A DNA stretch of 35,278 nucleotides. Source: Actinomycetota bacterium. GTDB lineage: Bacteria > Actinomycetota > Geothermincolia > Geothermincolales > RBG-13-55-18. A program made the translations under genes and the position numbers. The notes beneath the pieces are model-generated. The model worked only from the letters and a program-made list of their open reading frames with translations, searched no databases and was not told where the DNA came from. The DNA is taken from positions 33,406-68,683 of the forward strand of contig JAQVFR010000014.1 in the NCBI GenBank assembly GCA_028697145.1. The letters run 5' to 3'. Positions 9,886 through 18,862 of the stretch are shown here, one piece after another (position 1 is the stretch's first letter; each line of letters begins with the position of its first letter).

Positions 9886-10584
9886 ATGAGATTCGGTGTG
9901 GTGGTTTTTCCAGGTTCCAACTGCGAGATGGACTGTCACCACGTCATCGACAAGGTGTTGAGGGAGGACGTTGACTACGTCTGGCACCAGCAGACCGACG
10001 TCTCCGCATACGACTGCCTGGTGCTCCCGGGAGGGTTCTCTTACGGGGATTACCTGCGCTGCGGGGCCATCGCCCGCTTCAGCCCGGTGATGGAGGCGGT
10101 GGCGGACTTCGCAGCGGAGGGAGGGCTGGTCATCGGCATATGCAACGGTTTCCAGATCCTGCTCGAGGCAGGGCTATTGCCCGGGGCCATGCTGCGCAAC
10201 ACCAGCCTCTCCTTCATCTGCCGTTTCTCGAGCGTGCGGGTGGAGAACGCGGACACCCCCTGGACCAACGCCGCCCGGCAGGGCCAGGTGCTGCGCGTAC
10301 CCATCGCCCACGGCGAGGGCAACTATACCGCCGACGAGGCGACCCTGGCCGCCCTGGCGGAGGAGGGGCGCATAATCCTGCGCTACTGCGGCGAGGACGG
10401 CGAGGTCACCGCGGCGGCCAACCCCAACGGCTCCGTGGACAACATCGCGGGCATCTGCGGGGAGGGCTTCAACGTCTTCGGGCTCATGCCGCATCCGGAG
10501 CGCGCCTCCGAGGAGATCCTGGGCAGCACGGACGGGCTGCTCATATGGGAGTCCGTCATGGCGCATTACCGCTCGAGAGGGTAG
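9886..10584 (+). CDS. purQ: FGAM synthase glutaminase subunit PurQ
   Basis: PurQ is the class I glutamine amidotransferase that releases ammonia for PurL. The triad is visible: nucleophile Cys in VIGICNGFQ near base 10135, and His-Glu in LMPHPERA near 10489. The N-terminal [10 protein letters not shown] and [17 protein letters not shown] segments are family hallmarks. It has 232 residues, as expected for the stand-alone subunit. AGGAGAGGAG precedes the ATG by a few bases. It lies 29 bases after purS and 9 bases before purL, consistent with one translational unit and one complex. Confidence 0.96.
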   Translation: MRFGVVVFPGSNCEMDCHHVIDKVLREDVDYVWHQQTDVSAYDCLVLPGGFSYGDYLRCGAIARFSPVMEAVADFAAEGGLVIGICNGFQILLEAGLLPGAMLRNTSLSFICRFSSVRVENADTPWTNAARQGQVLRVPIAHGEGNYTADEATLAALAEEGRIILRYCGEDGEVTAAANPNGSVDNIAGICGEGFNVFGLMPHPERASEEILGSTDGLLIWESVMAHYRSRG

Positions 10585-10593
10585 GGTGAGGAC

Positions 10594-12777
10594 ATGACGG
10601 AGCTTTACGAGGAACTGGGCCTGACGGAGGACGAGTACCGGGATATCATCCGCATCCTCGGCAGGGAGCCGAGCAAGGTCGAGCTGGGGATGTATTCCCT
10701 CATGTGGAGCGAACACTGCTCCTACAAGAGCTCGAAACCGGTGCTCTCACAGCTCCCTACCCGCGCCTCCTACGTGCTGCAGGGGCCGGGGGAGAACGCG
10801 GGCATCATCGATATCGGCGGCGGCCTCGCGGCGGCCTTCAAGATGGAATCCCACAACCACCCCAGCGCGGTGGAGCCGTACCAGGGGGCGGCCACGGGTA
10901 TCGGCGGCATCGTGCGCGATATCTTCACCATGGGCGCCCGACCCATCGCCTGCCTCGACCCCCTGCGTTTCGGCTCCCTGGAGAGCCCCCGCCAGCGCTA
11001 TCTCTTCAGCGGCGTCGTCGCCGGCATAGCCGGCTACGGCAACTGCCTCGGCATCCCCACCGTGGGCGGGGACATATATTTTGACGAGTGCTACGACGGC
11101 AACATCCTGGTGAACGTGATGGCCATCGGCATCATGCCCAAAGAGAACCTAATCCGCGGCCAGGCCACCGGGGTGGGCAACGCGGTCGTGCTCATGGGCA
11201 ACCGCACCGGGCGCGACGGCATCGGCGGCGCCTCCATCCTGGCCTCGCAGGAGTTCGACGAGACCAGCCAGGAGAAGAGGCCCAGCGTGCAGGTGGGAGA
11301 CCCCTTCACCGAGAAGTTGCTCATCGAGGCCTGCCTGGAGCTCCTGGAGAAGAACCTCCTGGTGGGGCTGCAGGACCTGGGGGCCGCCGGCATATCATGC
11401 GCCTGCTCGGAGACGGCGGCGCGCGGAGGGGTAGGGATGAAGATCGAGCTCAAGAACGTCCCCCTGCGGGAGGAGATGGATCCCTTCGAGATCATGATCT
11501 CCGAATCCCAGGAGCGCATGCTGGCCATCGTTGAGCCGCGAAAACTGGACGAGGTCCTCGCCACCTGCGAGAGGTGGGGGCTTCCCGCCGTGGTCATCGG
11601 CGAGGTGACCGAAGGCGACATGCTGGAGATCTACTGGTACGGAGAGAAAGTGGTCGAGGTGCCGGCCTCATCCCTCGCCAGCGGACCCGTCTACGAACGC
11701 GCCGCCGAGAGGCCCGCATACCTCGACGAGGTGCAGTCGGCGGACCTCGCGGCTCTCGAGCATCCCTCGGATTTGAACCGGGTGCTCCTGGACCTGGTGA
11801 GCGGCCCCAACCTCTGCGATAAGAGGCTGGTCTACGAGCAGTACGACCACATGGTGCAGCTCAACACGGTGGTATATCCGGGCTCCGACGCGGCGGTGCT
11901 GCGCGTAAAGGGCACCAGCAAGGCGCTGGCGGTATCCGTTGACGGCAACTCTCGCTATGTCTACCTGGACCCCTACGGCGGAACGCAGATAGCGGTGGCC
12001 GAGGCGGCGCGCAACGTGGTGGCGGCCGGGGGCGTCCCCATGGCGCTCACCAACTGCCTGAACTTCGGCAACCCGGAGCGTCCGGATATCTTCTGGCAGT
12101 TCAAGGAGTCGGTGCGCGGCCTGGCCGACGCGGCGCGCCATATGGAGCTGCCCGTGGTGAGCGGCAACGTGAGCTTCTATAACGAGTCCTTCGGGACCGC
12201 CATCTACCCCACCCCGGTGGTGGGGATGGTCGGGCTCATCGGCACCCTCTCCACCCGCCGCACCATCGCCTTCCCGGAGGAGGGACTCGTGGTGGCGATG
12301 CTGGGCGATACCCTGGACGAGCTGGGCGGGTCGGAATACCTCAGGCTTGTGCACGGCATGACCGCGGGCCGCCCGCCCGCCCTCGACCTGGAGGTAGAGA
12401 AATCGGTCCAGACCACCTGCATCGAGGGTATAAGGCGCGGCATCATCCTCTCCGCCCACGACTGTTCCGAGGGAGGAGCGGCCGTGGCCCTCCTGGAGTG
12501 CTGCTGCGCTGGGGGCGTGGGGGCCACGCTCGAAGTGGACACCCCCCTCCAGCCCGTGAGCTGGCTTTTCAGCGAGAGCCAGTCGCGCTTCGTGGTCACC
12601 CTGCGGGAGGAGGACCTGGGGGCGCTGGAGGACCTGGCCGCATCGCGCCAGGTGCGGGTATACGCCCTGGGCCGCACGGGCGGGAGCCGGCTCATCGTGG
12701 GAGATTGGATAGACCTGGGCGTGGACGAGATGAAGGCGGTCCGGGAGGAAGCCCTCGGGCGGCTGCTCAAGGGGTAG
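10594..12777 (+). CDS. purL: FGAM synthase large subunit PurL (small-type)
   Basis: It uses ATP and ammonia to convert FGAR to FGAM. At 727 residues it is the short PurL that needs separate PurS and PurQ, both encoded directly upstream. The N-terminal linker shows GMYSLMWSEHCSYKSSK, with ATP- and substrate-binding elements ESHNHPSAVEPYQGAATGIGG, GGDIYFDECYDGN, QDLGAAGI and SESQERM. The second half repeats the AIR-synthase fold with GNSRYVYLDPY, NVVAAGG, SGNVSFYNES and HDCSEGG. GGTGAGG lies just before the ATG. purF begins 49 bases after the stop. Confidence 0.96.
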   Translation: MTELYEELGLTEDEYRDIIRILGREPSKVELGMYSLMWSEHCSYKSSKPVLSQLPTRASYVLQGPGENAGIIDIGGGLAAAFKMESHNHPSAVEPYQGAATGIGGIVRDIFTMGARPIACLDPLRFGSLESPRQRYLFSGVVAGIAGYGNCLGIPTVGGDIYFDECYDGNILVNVMAIGIMPKENLIRGQATGVGNAVVLMGNRTGRDGIGGASILASQEFDETSQEKRPSVQVGDPFTEKLLIEACLELLEKNLLVGLQDLGAAGISCACSETAARGGVGMKIELKNVPLREEMDPFEIMISESQERMLAIVEPRKLDEVLATCERWGLPAVVIGEVTEGDMLEIYWYGEKVVEVPASSLASGPVYERAAERPAYLDEVQSADLAALEHPSDLNRVLLDLVSGPNLCDKRLVYEQYDHMVQLNTVVYPGSDAAVLRVKGTSKALAVSVDGNSRYVYLDPYGGTQIAVAEAARNVVAAGGVPMALTNCLNFGNPERPDIFWQFKESVRGLADAARHMELPVVSGNVSFYNESFGTAIYPTPVVGMVGLIGTLSTRRTIAFPEEGLVVAMLGDTLDELGGSEYLRLVHGMTAGRPPALDLEVEKSVQTTCIEGIRRGIILSAHDCSEGGAAVALLECCCAGGVGATLEVDTPLQPVSWLFSESQSRFVVTLREEDLGALEDLAASRQVRVYALGRTGGSRLIVGDWIDLGVDEMKAVREEALGRLLKG

Positions 12778-12826
12778 AATGGACGTAGAATCCGCATACT
12801 GCAATGACGCGAGGTGAAACGGGAAC

Positions 12827-14245
12827 ATGAGTTTTGAGATCAACGAATCCTGCGGCGTGTTCGGGATCTATACCCGCGAGGACGACGTGGCCAAGCTGAC
12901 CTACTACGCCCTCTACGCCCTGCAGCACCGCGGGCAGGAGAGCGCGGGCATCGCCGTGTCCGACGGCAGGGAGACGCTGATGCTCAAGGACATGGGCATG
13001 GTGTCGCAGGTCTTCAGCGAGAGGGACCTCAACAACCTCAGGGGCCACATCGCCATCGGCCACGTCAGGTACTCCACCACGGGCTCGACCTTCTGGGAGA
13101 ACGCTCAGCCGGTGCAGGTGCCGCGTCGCGGCGGCTCGGTGTTCGTCGCCCATAACGGCAACCTCATCAACACCGTCGAGCTGCGCAACGCGCTGAAGGA
13201 GGAGGGGGTGCGCTTCCGTTCCACCTCGGACACAGAGGTGGTCGCCGTCATGCTGGCACGTTCATCGCAGCAGTCGATAGTGGACGCCGTGAAAGAGGTC
13301 ATGCCCCGCCTCACCGGCGCTTACGCCTTTGTCGTCATGACCGAAGACCGCCTCATCGGTATCAGGGACCCCCACGGCATCAGGCCGCTCTGCGTCGGCA
13401 GGTACATGGACGGCTACGCCCTCTCCAGCGAGAGCGCCGGACTGGACATCATCGGCGCGGAATACATAAGGGAGGTGGAGCCGGGAGAGATGGCGATCAT
13501 AGACGACGACGGCCTCGGGTTCGAGACGGCCGTCACCGCCGCCAAGCCCTCCCTGTGCATCTTCGAGTACATATACTTCGCCCGCCCGGACTCCATCATG
13601 TACGGCACCTACCTCTACCACGCCCGCAAGCACATGGGCATGAGTCTTGCCGACGAGGCTCCGGTGGAGGCGGACGTGGTCATGCCCATACCCGACACAG
13701 GGGTCCCGGCGGCCATCGGTTACTCCCAGGCCTCGGGGATCGCCTTCGGCGAGGGATTGATCAAGAACCGCTATATTGGACGCACCTTCATCCAGCCGAC
13801 GCAGGCCATACGCCAGCTCGGGGTGCGCCTCAAACTGAACCCGCTCATCCACGACATAAAGGGAAAACGGCTGGTGGTGGTGGACGATTCCATCGTGCGC
13901 GGCAACACCACCAAGGAGATAGTGAAGATGCTCAGGGACGCCGGGGCGAAGGAAGTGCATATGCGCATCAGCTCTCCTCCCGACATGTACCCCTGTTTCT
14001 ACGGTATAGACACGTCCATCCGCAAGGAACTCATCGCCTCCTCCCGCAAGGTGGAGGAGATCCGCCGCTTCATAGGGGCGGACAGCCTGCATTACCTGAG
14101 CATGGAGAACCTGGTGAAGGCCACGCGCAGGCCGAAAGAGGATTTCTGCACCGCCTGTTTCGACGGCGAATATCCCGTGCCGGTACCCGACGAGATGATG
14201 ATGACCAAGTGCAGGCTGGAGAAGGGCAAGGTGGGGGTACAATAG
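12827..14245 (+). CDS. purF: Amidophosphoribosyltransferase, Fe-S type
   Basis: It catalyses the committed first step, PRPP plus glutamine to phosphoribosylamine. The Ntn glutaminase domain begins after an eight-residue propeptide MSFEINES, so Cys9 (CGVFGIY) should become the N-terminal nucleophile by self-cleavage. The PRTase domain has the PRPP loop VVVDDSIVRGNT near base 13885. Four cysteines match the [4Fe-4S] ligands of the Bacillus subtilis enzyme: CIFEYIYFARPDS, YPCFYG and the pair in FCTACF. The E. coli-type enzyme lacks them. The 472 residues are normal. The cluster makes oxygen-dependent inactivation and turnover likely, by analogy. The 178 bases after it (14246-14423) hold no recognisable gene or terminator. 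Confidence 0.95.
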   Translation: MSFEINESCGVFGIYTREDDVAKLTYYALYALQHRGQESAGIAVSDGRETLMLKDMGMVSQVFSERDLNNLRGHIAIGHVRYSTTGSTFWENAQPVQVPRRGGSVFVAHNGNLINTVELRNALKEEGVRFRSTSDTEVVAVMLARSSQQSIVDAVKEVMPRLTGAYAFVVMTEDRLIGIRDPHGIRPLCVGRYMDGYALSSESAGLDIIGAEYIREVEPGEMAIIDDDGLGFETAVTAAKPSLCIFEYIYFARPDSIMYGTYLYHARKHMGMSLADEAPVEADVVMPIPDTGVPAAIGYSQASGIAFGEGLIKNRYIGRTFIQPTQAIRQLGVRLKLNPLIHDIKGKRLVVVDDSIVRGNTTKEIVKMLRDAGAKEVHMRISSPPDMYPCFYGIDTSIRKELIASSRKVEEIRRFIGADSLHYLSMENLVKATRRPKEDFCTACFDGEYPVPVPDEMMMTKCRLEKGKVGVQ

Positions 14246-14423
14246 GCCTCGCCGGGATGCCCCGGTCTTCTTTACCCGGTGGCTCTCTTGCGGGCCGGAT
14301 GCCGGTTTGGGCCGGGTGCGGATGGGAGGACTCCCGGCTGGATACGGGAACGGACGAGGCAATCCCGGCGCCCATCGAGGGCGGTGGCGCGGGTGGAAAT
14401 GGGTAGAGAGAAAGGCTGTTTAA

Positions 14424-15491
14424 GTGGCGAATGAAAGAGAGGACAACGGCAATTCCTGCAAGCCCTTGACTTACCGGGACGCGGGGGTGGACATCGAGGC
14501 GGGCAACAAGGCGGTGGACATGATCAGGGAGGACGTCGCCTCCACCTCGCGGCCGGAGGTGCTGTCGGATTTGGGGGGTTTCGGCGCCCTTTTCTCCGGC
14601 AGCCTCGAAGGGTATGAAGATCCCGTGCTGGTGTCCTCGGTCGACGGGGTCGGGACCAAGCTCAAGGTGGCGCAGATGCTCGATCGCCACGATACCATAG
14701 GCATCGACCTGGTGGCCATGTGCGCGGACGACATCGTGGCTTGCGGGGCCGAGCCCCTGTTTATGCTGGACTACCTGGCCATGGGAAAGATCGATCCGCC
14801 CAAGGTCAAGAGCATCGTCTCCGGCATCGCGCGCGGCTGCCGCCGCTGCGGATGCGCCCTCATCGGGGGCGAGACGGCGGAACACCCGGGCGTCATGGAG
14901 GAGGACGATTACGACCTGGCCGGCTTCATGGTGGGGGTCGTGGACAGGGGCAGGATCATCGACGGCTCGCGCATCGTGCCCGGGGACGTCATCATCGGGC
15001 TGCTGAGCAGCGGCCTGCATTCAAACGGCTACTCGCTGACGCGCAAGATCTTCTTCGAGATAAACGACTTCGATCCCGGCGACCGCCTGAGGGGCCTGTC
15101 CGCTACCCTGGGGGAGGAGCTCCTCACCCCCACCGAGATCTATGCCCCCGGCGTCCTGCAACTCGCGCGCGAGATAGACGTCAAGGGCGTGGTGCACGTG
15201 ACCGGGGGCGGGCTCATAGAGAACGTGCCTCGGGTGCTGCCCGAGGGCGTCGACGTGACCATAGACGTGACCGCCTGGCACCCGCCGAGCATCTTCAAGA
15301 TAATCAGGGACATGGGCGACATCGACGAGGCGGAGATGCTGCGGACCTTCAATATGGGGGTGGGCATGGCGGTGATCGTGGACCTGGGGGATTTTCGCCA
15401 GGCCATAAGCGTACTCGGACTGGCAGGATACCGAGCCGTCCGAATCGGCGAGATGCACGAGGGCACGGGCGGCATCTGCATCACCCGCTGA
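14424..15491 (+). CDS. purM: AIR synthetase (FGAM cyclo-ligase)
   Basis: It closes the imidazole ring, FGAM plus ATP to AIR. Family motifs are LTYRDAGVDIEAGN at the N-terminus, SVDGVGTKLKVA, MCADDIVACGAEPLFMLDY, GGETAEHPG, GLLSSGLHSNGYSL and HVTGGGLIENVPR. The product is 355 residues. The start is GTG at 14424, eight bases after GAGAGAAAGG; a nearby ATG at 14431 is out of frame. purN follows after 22 bases. It shares its fold with PurL, but the two are clearly different genes here. Confidence 0.95.
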   Translation: MANEREDNGNSCKPLTYRDAGVDIEAGNKAVDMIREDVASTSRPEVLSDLGGFGALFSGSLEGYEDPVLVSSVDGVGTKLKVAQMLDRHDTIGIDLVAMCADDIVACGAEPLFMLDYLAMGKIDPPKVKSIVSGIARGCRRCGCALIGGETAEHPGVMEEDDYDLAGFMVGVVDRGRIIDGSRIVPGDVIIGLLSSGLHSNGYSLTRKIFFEINDFDPGDRLRGLSATLGEELLTPTEIYAPGVLQLAREIDVKGVVHVTGGGLIENVPRVLPEGVDVTIDVTAWHPPSIFKIIRDMGDIDEAEMLRTFNMGVGMAVIVDLGDFRQAISVLGLAGYRAVRIGEMHEGTGGICITR

Positions 15492-15513
15492 GCGGGAAGA
15501 AAGGGGACGGGAT

Positions 15514-16134
15514 TTGGGCAAGCTCTGCGCGCTGGGCGTTCTCATATCCGGCAGCGGTACCAACCTGGAGAACATCACGGTTGAGATAGAGGAGGGCAGG
15601 CTGCCCGCGAGCGTCGCGGTGGTGATAAGCGACAACCCGGACGCCTACGGGCTGGTGCGCGCGAGGAAGCACGGCCTCAACGCGGTCTTCGTCGACCCCG
15701 CGTCGTTCCCGGACCGCGCCGCCTACGACCGCGAACTCGTCCGCGTTCTCAACGAGAACGACGTCTCCCTGGTCGTGCTGGCGGGTTACATGCGCCTGGT
15801 AGGGCCGGAGTTCGTTGAGGCCTTCCGCGACCGCATCATGAACATCCATCCCGCGCTGCTGCCATCTTTTCCGGGCACCTCGGGAGTCGCCGACGCCCTC
15901 GCCTACGGGGTCAAGGTGACCGGGGTGACGGTTCATTTCGTCGACGAGGGGCTGGACACCGGGCCCATAATCCTGCAGGAAGCGGTCCCCGTCATGTCCG
16001 GGGACGACGAGGAGGTGCTGCACCAGCGCATCCACGAGGTGGAATACAAGCTCTATCCCCAGGCCGTCCGCTGCTTCTGCGAGGGGCGGCTGCGCGTGGA
16101 GGGCAGGCGGGTGCGCATCCTCGAGGAAGAGTAA
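15514..16134 (+). CDS. purN: Phosphoribosylglycinamide formyltransferase 1
   Basis: It transfers the formyl group of 10-formyl-THF to GAR, the third step. The 206 residues show LISGSGTNLENI, NIHPALLPSFPG with the catalytic Asn and His, and VTVHFVDEGLDTGPII with the catalytic Asp. A Pro replaces the usual Lys in the motif after LPSF (FPG for FKG), which I regard as a tolerated variant. The start is TTG at 15514, with AAAGGGGACGG before it; the protein then begins GKLCALGVLISGSGTN, as expected for the family. It lies between purM and purH in a classic order. Confidence 0.94.
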   Translation: MGKLCALGVLISGSGTNLENITVEIEEGRLPASVAVVISDNPDAYGLVRARKHGLNAVFVDPASFPDRAAYDRELVRVLNENDVSLVVLAGYMRLVGPEFVEAFRDRIMNIHPALLPSFPGTSGVADALAYGVKVTGVTVHFVDEGLDTGPIILQEAVPVMSGDDEEVLHQRIHEVEYKLYPQAVRCFCEGRLRVEGRRVRILEEE

Positions 16135-16165
16135 GACCCAGAAGACGCCTGAGGAGGGATAATCT

Positions 16166-17710
16166 ATGGCCAGGATCGAGCGGGCGCTGATCAGCGTCTC
16201 CAACAAGGCCGGGATAGTCGGCTTCGCGAAGGAGCTGAGGGAGATGGGTGTCGAGATCATCTCCACGGGGGGGACGGAGGCGAAGCTGCGCGAGGAAGGC
16301 ATCGACGTCATCCCCATCTCCGAGGTCACCGGTTTTCCCGAGATGATGGACGGGCGGGTGAAGACCCTGCATCCCCACATCCATGCAGCCCTCCTCGCCG
16401 ACCGCGACAATCCCGCGCACATGCGGGAGATCGAGGACAAGGGCATCAAGCCCATCGATCTCGTGGTGGTCAACCTCTACCCGTTCGCGGAGACCATCGC
16501 CCGCCCCGAGACCACCCTGGCCGAGGCGGTGGAGCAGATAGACATCGGCGGGGTGACCCTCATCCGCGCGGCGGCGAAGAACTTCGCCGGCGTGGCTGTC
16601 GTCACCAACCCCAAGCGTTATTCGTCCATCCTCCTGGAGATGCAGCGCACGGGCGGGGACCTCACGGCGGAGACGCGTCGCTCGCTGGCCGCGGAGGGTT
16701 TCCGCCACACCGCCGCCTACGATGCGGCCATCTTCGCCTACCTGTCCCGGGCTTTCGAGGAGTTCCCGGAGACCCTCAACCTGGTGTTCAGGAAGAAGGC
16801 GGAGCTGCGCTATGGGGAGAACCCCCACCAGAAGGGCGCCCTCTACCAGGAGATAGGCGCCCCTGCCACCGCCCTGGTATTCGCGGAGCAGTGGCACGGC
16901 AAGGAACTCTCCTTCAACAACGTCCTGGACACCGACGCGGCCTGGTCCCTGGTCAAGGAGTTCCCGCTCCCGGCGGTGGTGATGATCAAGCACAACAATC
17001 CCTGCGGGGTGGCCACGGCCGAGAAGCTGTCCTTGGCGTGGCAGCGCGCCTACGAGTGCGACAAGGTGAGCGCCTACGGAAGCGTCATGGCCTTCAACCG
17101 TCCCGTGGACGAGGAGACGGCGGCGCTGATCAACTCCATCTTCGTGGAGGTGGTCATCGCCCCCGAGTACTCCGAGGCTGCCCGCAAGGTCCTGCAGGCA
17201 AAGGAGGACATCCGCCTGCTGACCCTTCCCCTGGAAGACGGCGTGTATTCCGCGCTCAAGGACCTCAAGCGGGTGGACGGGGGTCTCCTGGTGCAGGACT
17301 ACGACGCCGGAGAGGACGACCTCAGCGGGGTCACCTTCGTGGGCGACCGCAAGCCCTCGGACCGGCAGCGGGAAGACCTCGTCTTCGCCTGGAAGGTGGC
17401 CAAGCACACGCGCTCCAACGCCATCGTCCTCGCCAGGGACGGGGCCACCGTCGGCATCGGCGCGGGGCAGATGAACCGCCTCGATTCCGCCTACCTCTCC
17501 CTGCGCACGGCGGGCGACAAGGCCATGGGTTCGGTGTGCGCCAGCGACGCCTTCTTCCCCTTCCCCGACTCGGTGATACTGTGCGCGGACGCGGGCGTCG
17601 TGGCGTTCATGCAGCCCGGGGGGTCCATGCGCGACGAGGAGACCTTCCAGGTGGTGCTCGAGCGCGGGCTGGTAATGGCCCTTACCGGCAAGCGCCACTT
17701 CCGCCACTGA
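16166..17710 (+). CDS. purH: Bifunctional AICAR formyltransferase / IMP cyclohydrolase
   Basis: It performs the last two steps to IMP. The N-terminal MGS-like cyclohydrolase domain shows ALISVSNKAGI, STGGTEAKL, and MDGRVKTLHPHIHAALLADR. The formyltransferase domain shows RYGENPHQKGALY, GKELSFNNVLDTDAAW, the catalytic KHNNPCGVA near base 16988, GAGQMNRLDS and ASDAFFPFPDSV. It ends with the family C-terminus LTGKRHFRH. The product is 514 residues, the normal length. GAGGAGGG precedes the ATG. Only 14 bases separate its stop from the next gene, which has its own -10 box there. Confidence 0.96.
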   Translation: MARIERALISVSNKAGIVGFAKELREMGVEIISTGGTEAKLREEGIDVIPISEVTGFPEMMDGRVKTLHPHIHAALLADRDNPAHMREIEDKGIKPIDLVVVNLYPFAETIARPETTLAEAVEQIDIGGVTLIRAAAKNFAGVAVVTNPKRYSSILLEMQRTGGDLTAETRRSLAAEGFRHTAAYDAAIFAYLSRAFEEFPETLNLVFRKKAELRYGENPHQKGALYQEIGAPATALVFAEQWHGKELSFNNVLDTDAAWSLVKEFPLPAVVMIKHNNPCGVATAEKLSLAWQRAYECDKVSAYGSVMAFNRPVDEETAALINSIFVEVVIAPEYSEAARKVLQAKEDIRLLTLPLEDGVYSALKDLKRVDGGLLVQDYDAGEDDLSGVTFVGDRKPSDRQREDLVFAWKVAKHTRSNAIVLARDGATVGIGAGQMNRLDSAYLSLRTAGDKAMGSVCASDAFFPFPDSVILCADAGVVAFMQPGGSMRDEETFQVVLERGLVMALTGKRHFRH

Positions 17711-17712
17711 AA

Positions 17713-17718
17713 TATAAT
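17713..17718 (+). promoter_or_regulatory. -10 box placed for leaderless transcription
   Basis: TATAAT lies three bases after the purH stop, and six bases separate it from the ATG at 17725. Transcription would therefore begin at or next to that ATG. No ribosome site is present for the ATG, which supports a leaderless mRNA. A clear -35 box is not seen. Confidence 0.45.
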
Positions 17719-17724
17719 GGTCTT

Positions 17725-18036
17725 ATGAACAAGTTCTTTTTGACGGTACGCATCATAGTCCTGGTGGCGCTGCTCATACTCCTGGCCGCCGTTTTCTGGG
17801 GGGTAGCGAACCGCGAGAGCACCCATGCCGACGACAACGTCGCGGAAGCATACGAGGAATACCAGAGGTCCATGCCGGCCGGCTACACCTCGATCCTGCT
17901 CATCGCCCTGGTGGTGGTGGGCATCTTCGTCACGCTGGCCTCGATATTTTTCGAGTACCATCAACTTCGCAAGGGCACGCCGCGCATGGCGGCCCGCATT
18001 CCACGGGAGGAGAACCAGAAGACCGACTGGCAGTAA
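17725..18036 (+). CDS. Small two-helix membrane protein
   Basis: This is a 103-residue protein of unknown family. Residues about 7-29 (VRIIVLVALLILLAAVFWGV) and 54-74 (TSILLIALVVVGIFVTLASIFF) are strongly hydrophobic and predict two membrane helices. A polar, acidic loop between them contains ESTHADDNVAEAYEEYQRS. The C-terminal tail is basic and soluble (HQLRKG...PREENQKTDW). The hairpin shape would place both ends on the same side, probably the cytoplasm. It follows purH by 14 bases but seems to have its own leaderless promoter, so a purine role is not implied. The 200 bases after it hold no other gene. Confidence 0.7.
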   Translation: MNKFFLTVRIIVLVALLILLAAVFWGVANRESTHADDNVAEAYEEYQRSMPAGYTSILLIALVVVGIFVTLASIFFEYHQLRKGTPRMAARIPREENQKTDWQ

Positions 18037-18236
18037 GGCTTCTCGCCCGGCCGTTCATTGTAATCCCCGACGGCACCGTGCAGTACTTCAGCCAGGCTCG
18101 ACTCACCGCGCCCGCGTGCAGCTCGCGGGTACCCCTGGCCCTTCGAGTAAAAGCAAGCATTTTTCCCGCGGGTATTGGGCATAATAGCAGGCGTGAGAAG
18201 GAGATATAAGGCGAGCGACAGGGGAGTGATCGCGGC

Positions 18237-18713
18237 ATGGATAAGGAGATGATCGTGCAGGTGGTGGAGAAGGGCTGCCCCTTCGCCCAGAGGACGCATA
18301 TGAAGCTGCGGGAGATAGACGAGGGCGGGGGCCGCGCCACCCTGGTCATGGAGGACGACCACGCCAACTATAACGCCTTCGGGCTCATCCACGCCGGCGC
18401 AATGTGCGGCCTGGCGGAGACCGCAGGCGGCATGGCCATCTTCAGGTACCTGGATCCGCGCGAGGTCATCGTCCTCAACACCGTCTTCAACATCCGTTTC
18501 ACCGCTCCACCCCGGGGGGAACTGAGGTGCTCGGCGCAGGTGGTCGAGGCGGAGGCCGCGGCCCTCGTAGAGGAGTTCAAGCGCGAGGGCAAGGCGGACA
18601 AGGCCATGGACCTGAAGCTCTTCGATGCCTCGGGCACGATGGTGGCCGAGGCCCAGGCCACCTTCCGGCTCATCAAGACCCCGCAGGAGTACAAGAAGTA
18701 CTTCAGCGGCTGA
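18237..18713 (+). CDS. Hotdog-fold protein, PaaI/DUF4442-like thioesterase
   Basis: The 158-residue protein matches the hotdog thioesterase pattern. The central helix and active-site region reads YNAFGLIHAGAMCGLAETAGG, with the His-Ala-Gly-Ala arrangement of the PaaI and DUF4442 groups, and is followed by strands FNIRFTAPPRGELRCSAQVV. Such proteins hydrolyse acyl-CoA or related thioesters, but the substrate cannot be read from sequence. An AGGGGAG at about 18219-18225 precedes the ATG. A CATAAT at 18180 may be its -10 box. No partner gene is adjacent apart from a short dehydrogenase-like remnant, so its pathway is unknown. Confidence 0.75.
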   Translation: MDKEMIVQVVEKGCPFAQRTHMKLREIDEGGGRATLVMEDDHANYNAFGLIHAGAMCGLAETAGGMAIFRYLDPREVIVLNTVFNIRFTAPPRGELRCSAQVVEAEAAALVEEFKREGKADKAMDLKLFDASGTMVAEAQATFRLIKTPQEYKKYFSG

Positions 18714-18736
18714 AGCCGGAACGCACGGGAAGGCGA

Positions 18737-18817
18737 GACCATGCGGAGGGCACCCTCTATGTATCCGACGACGGGCTCGGGGTCATCTACCGCGTTGAGC
18801 CGCCGCCGCGCCGCTGA
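18737..18817 (+). pseudogene. Remnant: C-terminus of a glucose/sorbosone dehydrogenase-like protein
   Basis: Only about 26 codons and a stop remain. They encode GTLYVSDDGLGVIYRVEP, which closely resembles the last strands of PQQ-type sorbosone/glucose dehydrogenase beta-propellers, where LYVSDDG.G.IYR is common. No start, ribosome site or upstream blades are present: the bases before it belong to the end of the hotdog gene. A decayed gene end is the best explanation, though chance similarity is possible at this length. Confidence 0.4.
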
Positions 18818-18862
18818 AGGCCACCCCTCTACTCCTCGGTTTCCTTGCCGGGATTACGCCCC

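Noticed and set aside
14246-14423. Possible small gene or riboswitch between purF and purM
   Set aside because: I find no ribosome site with a plausible frame and no purine-riboswitch core. It is probably just a spacer.
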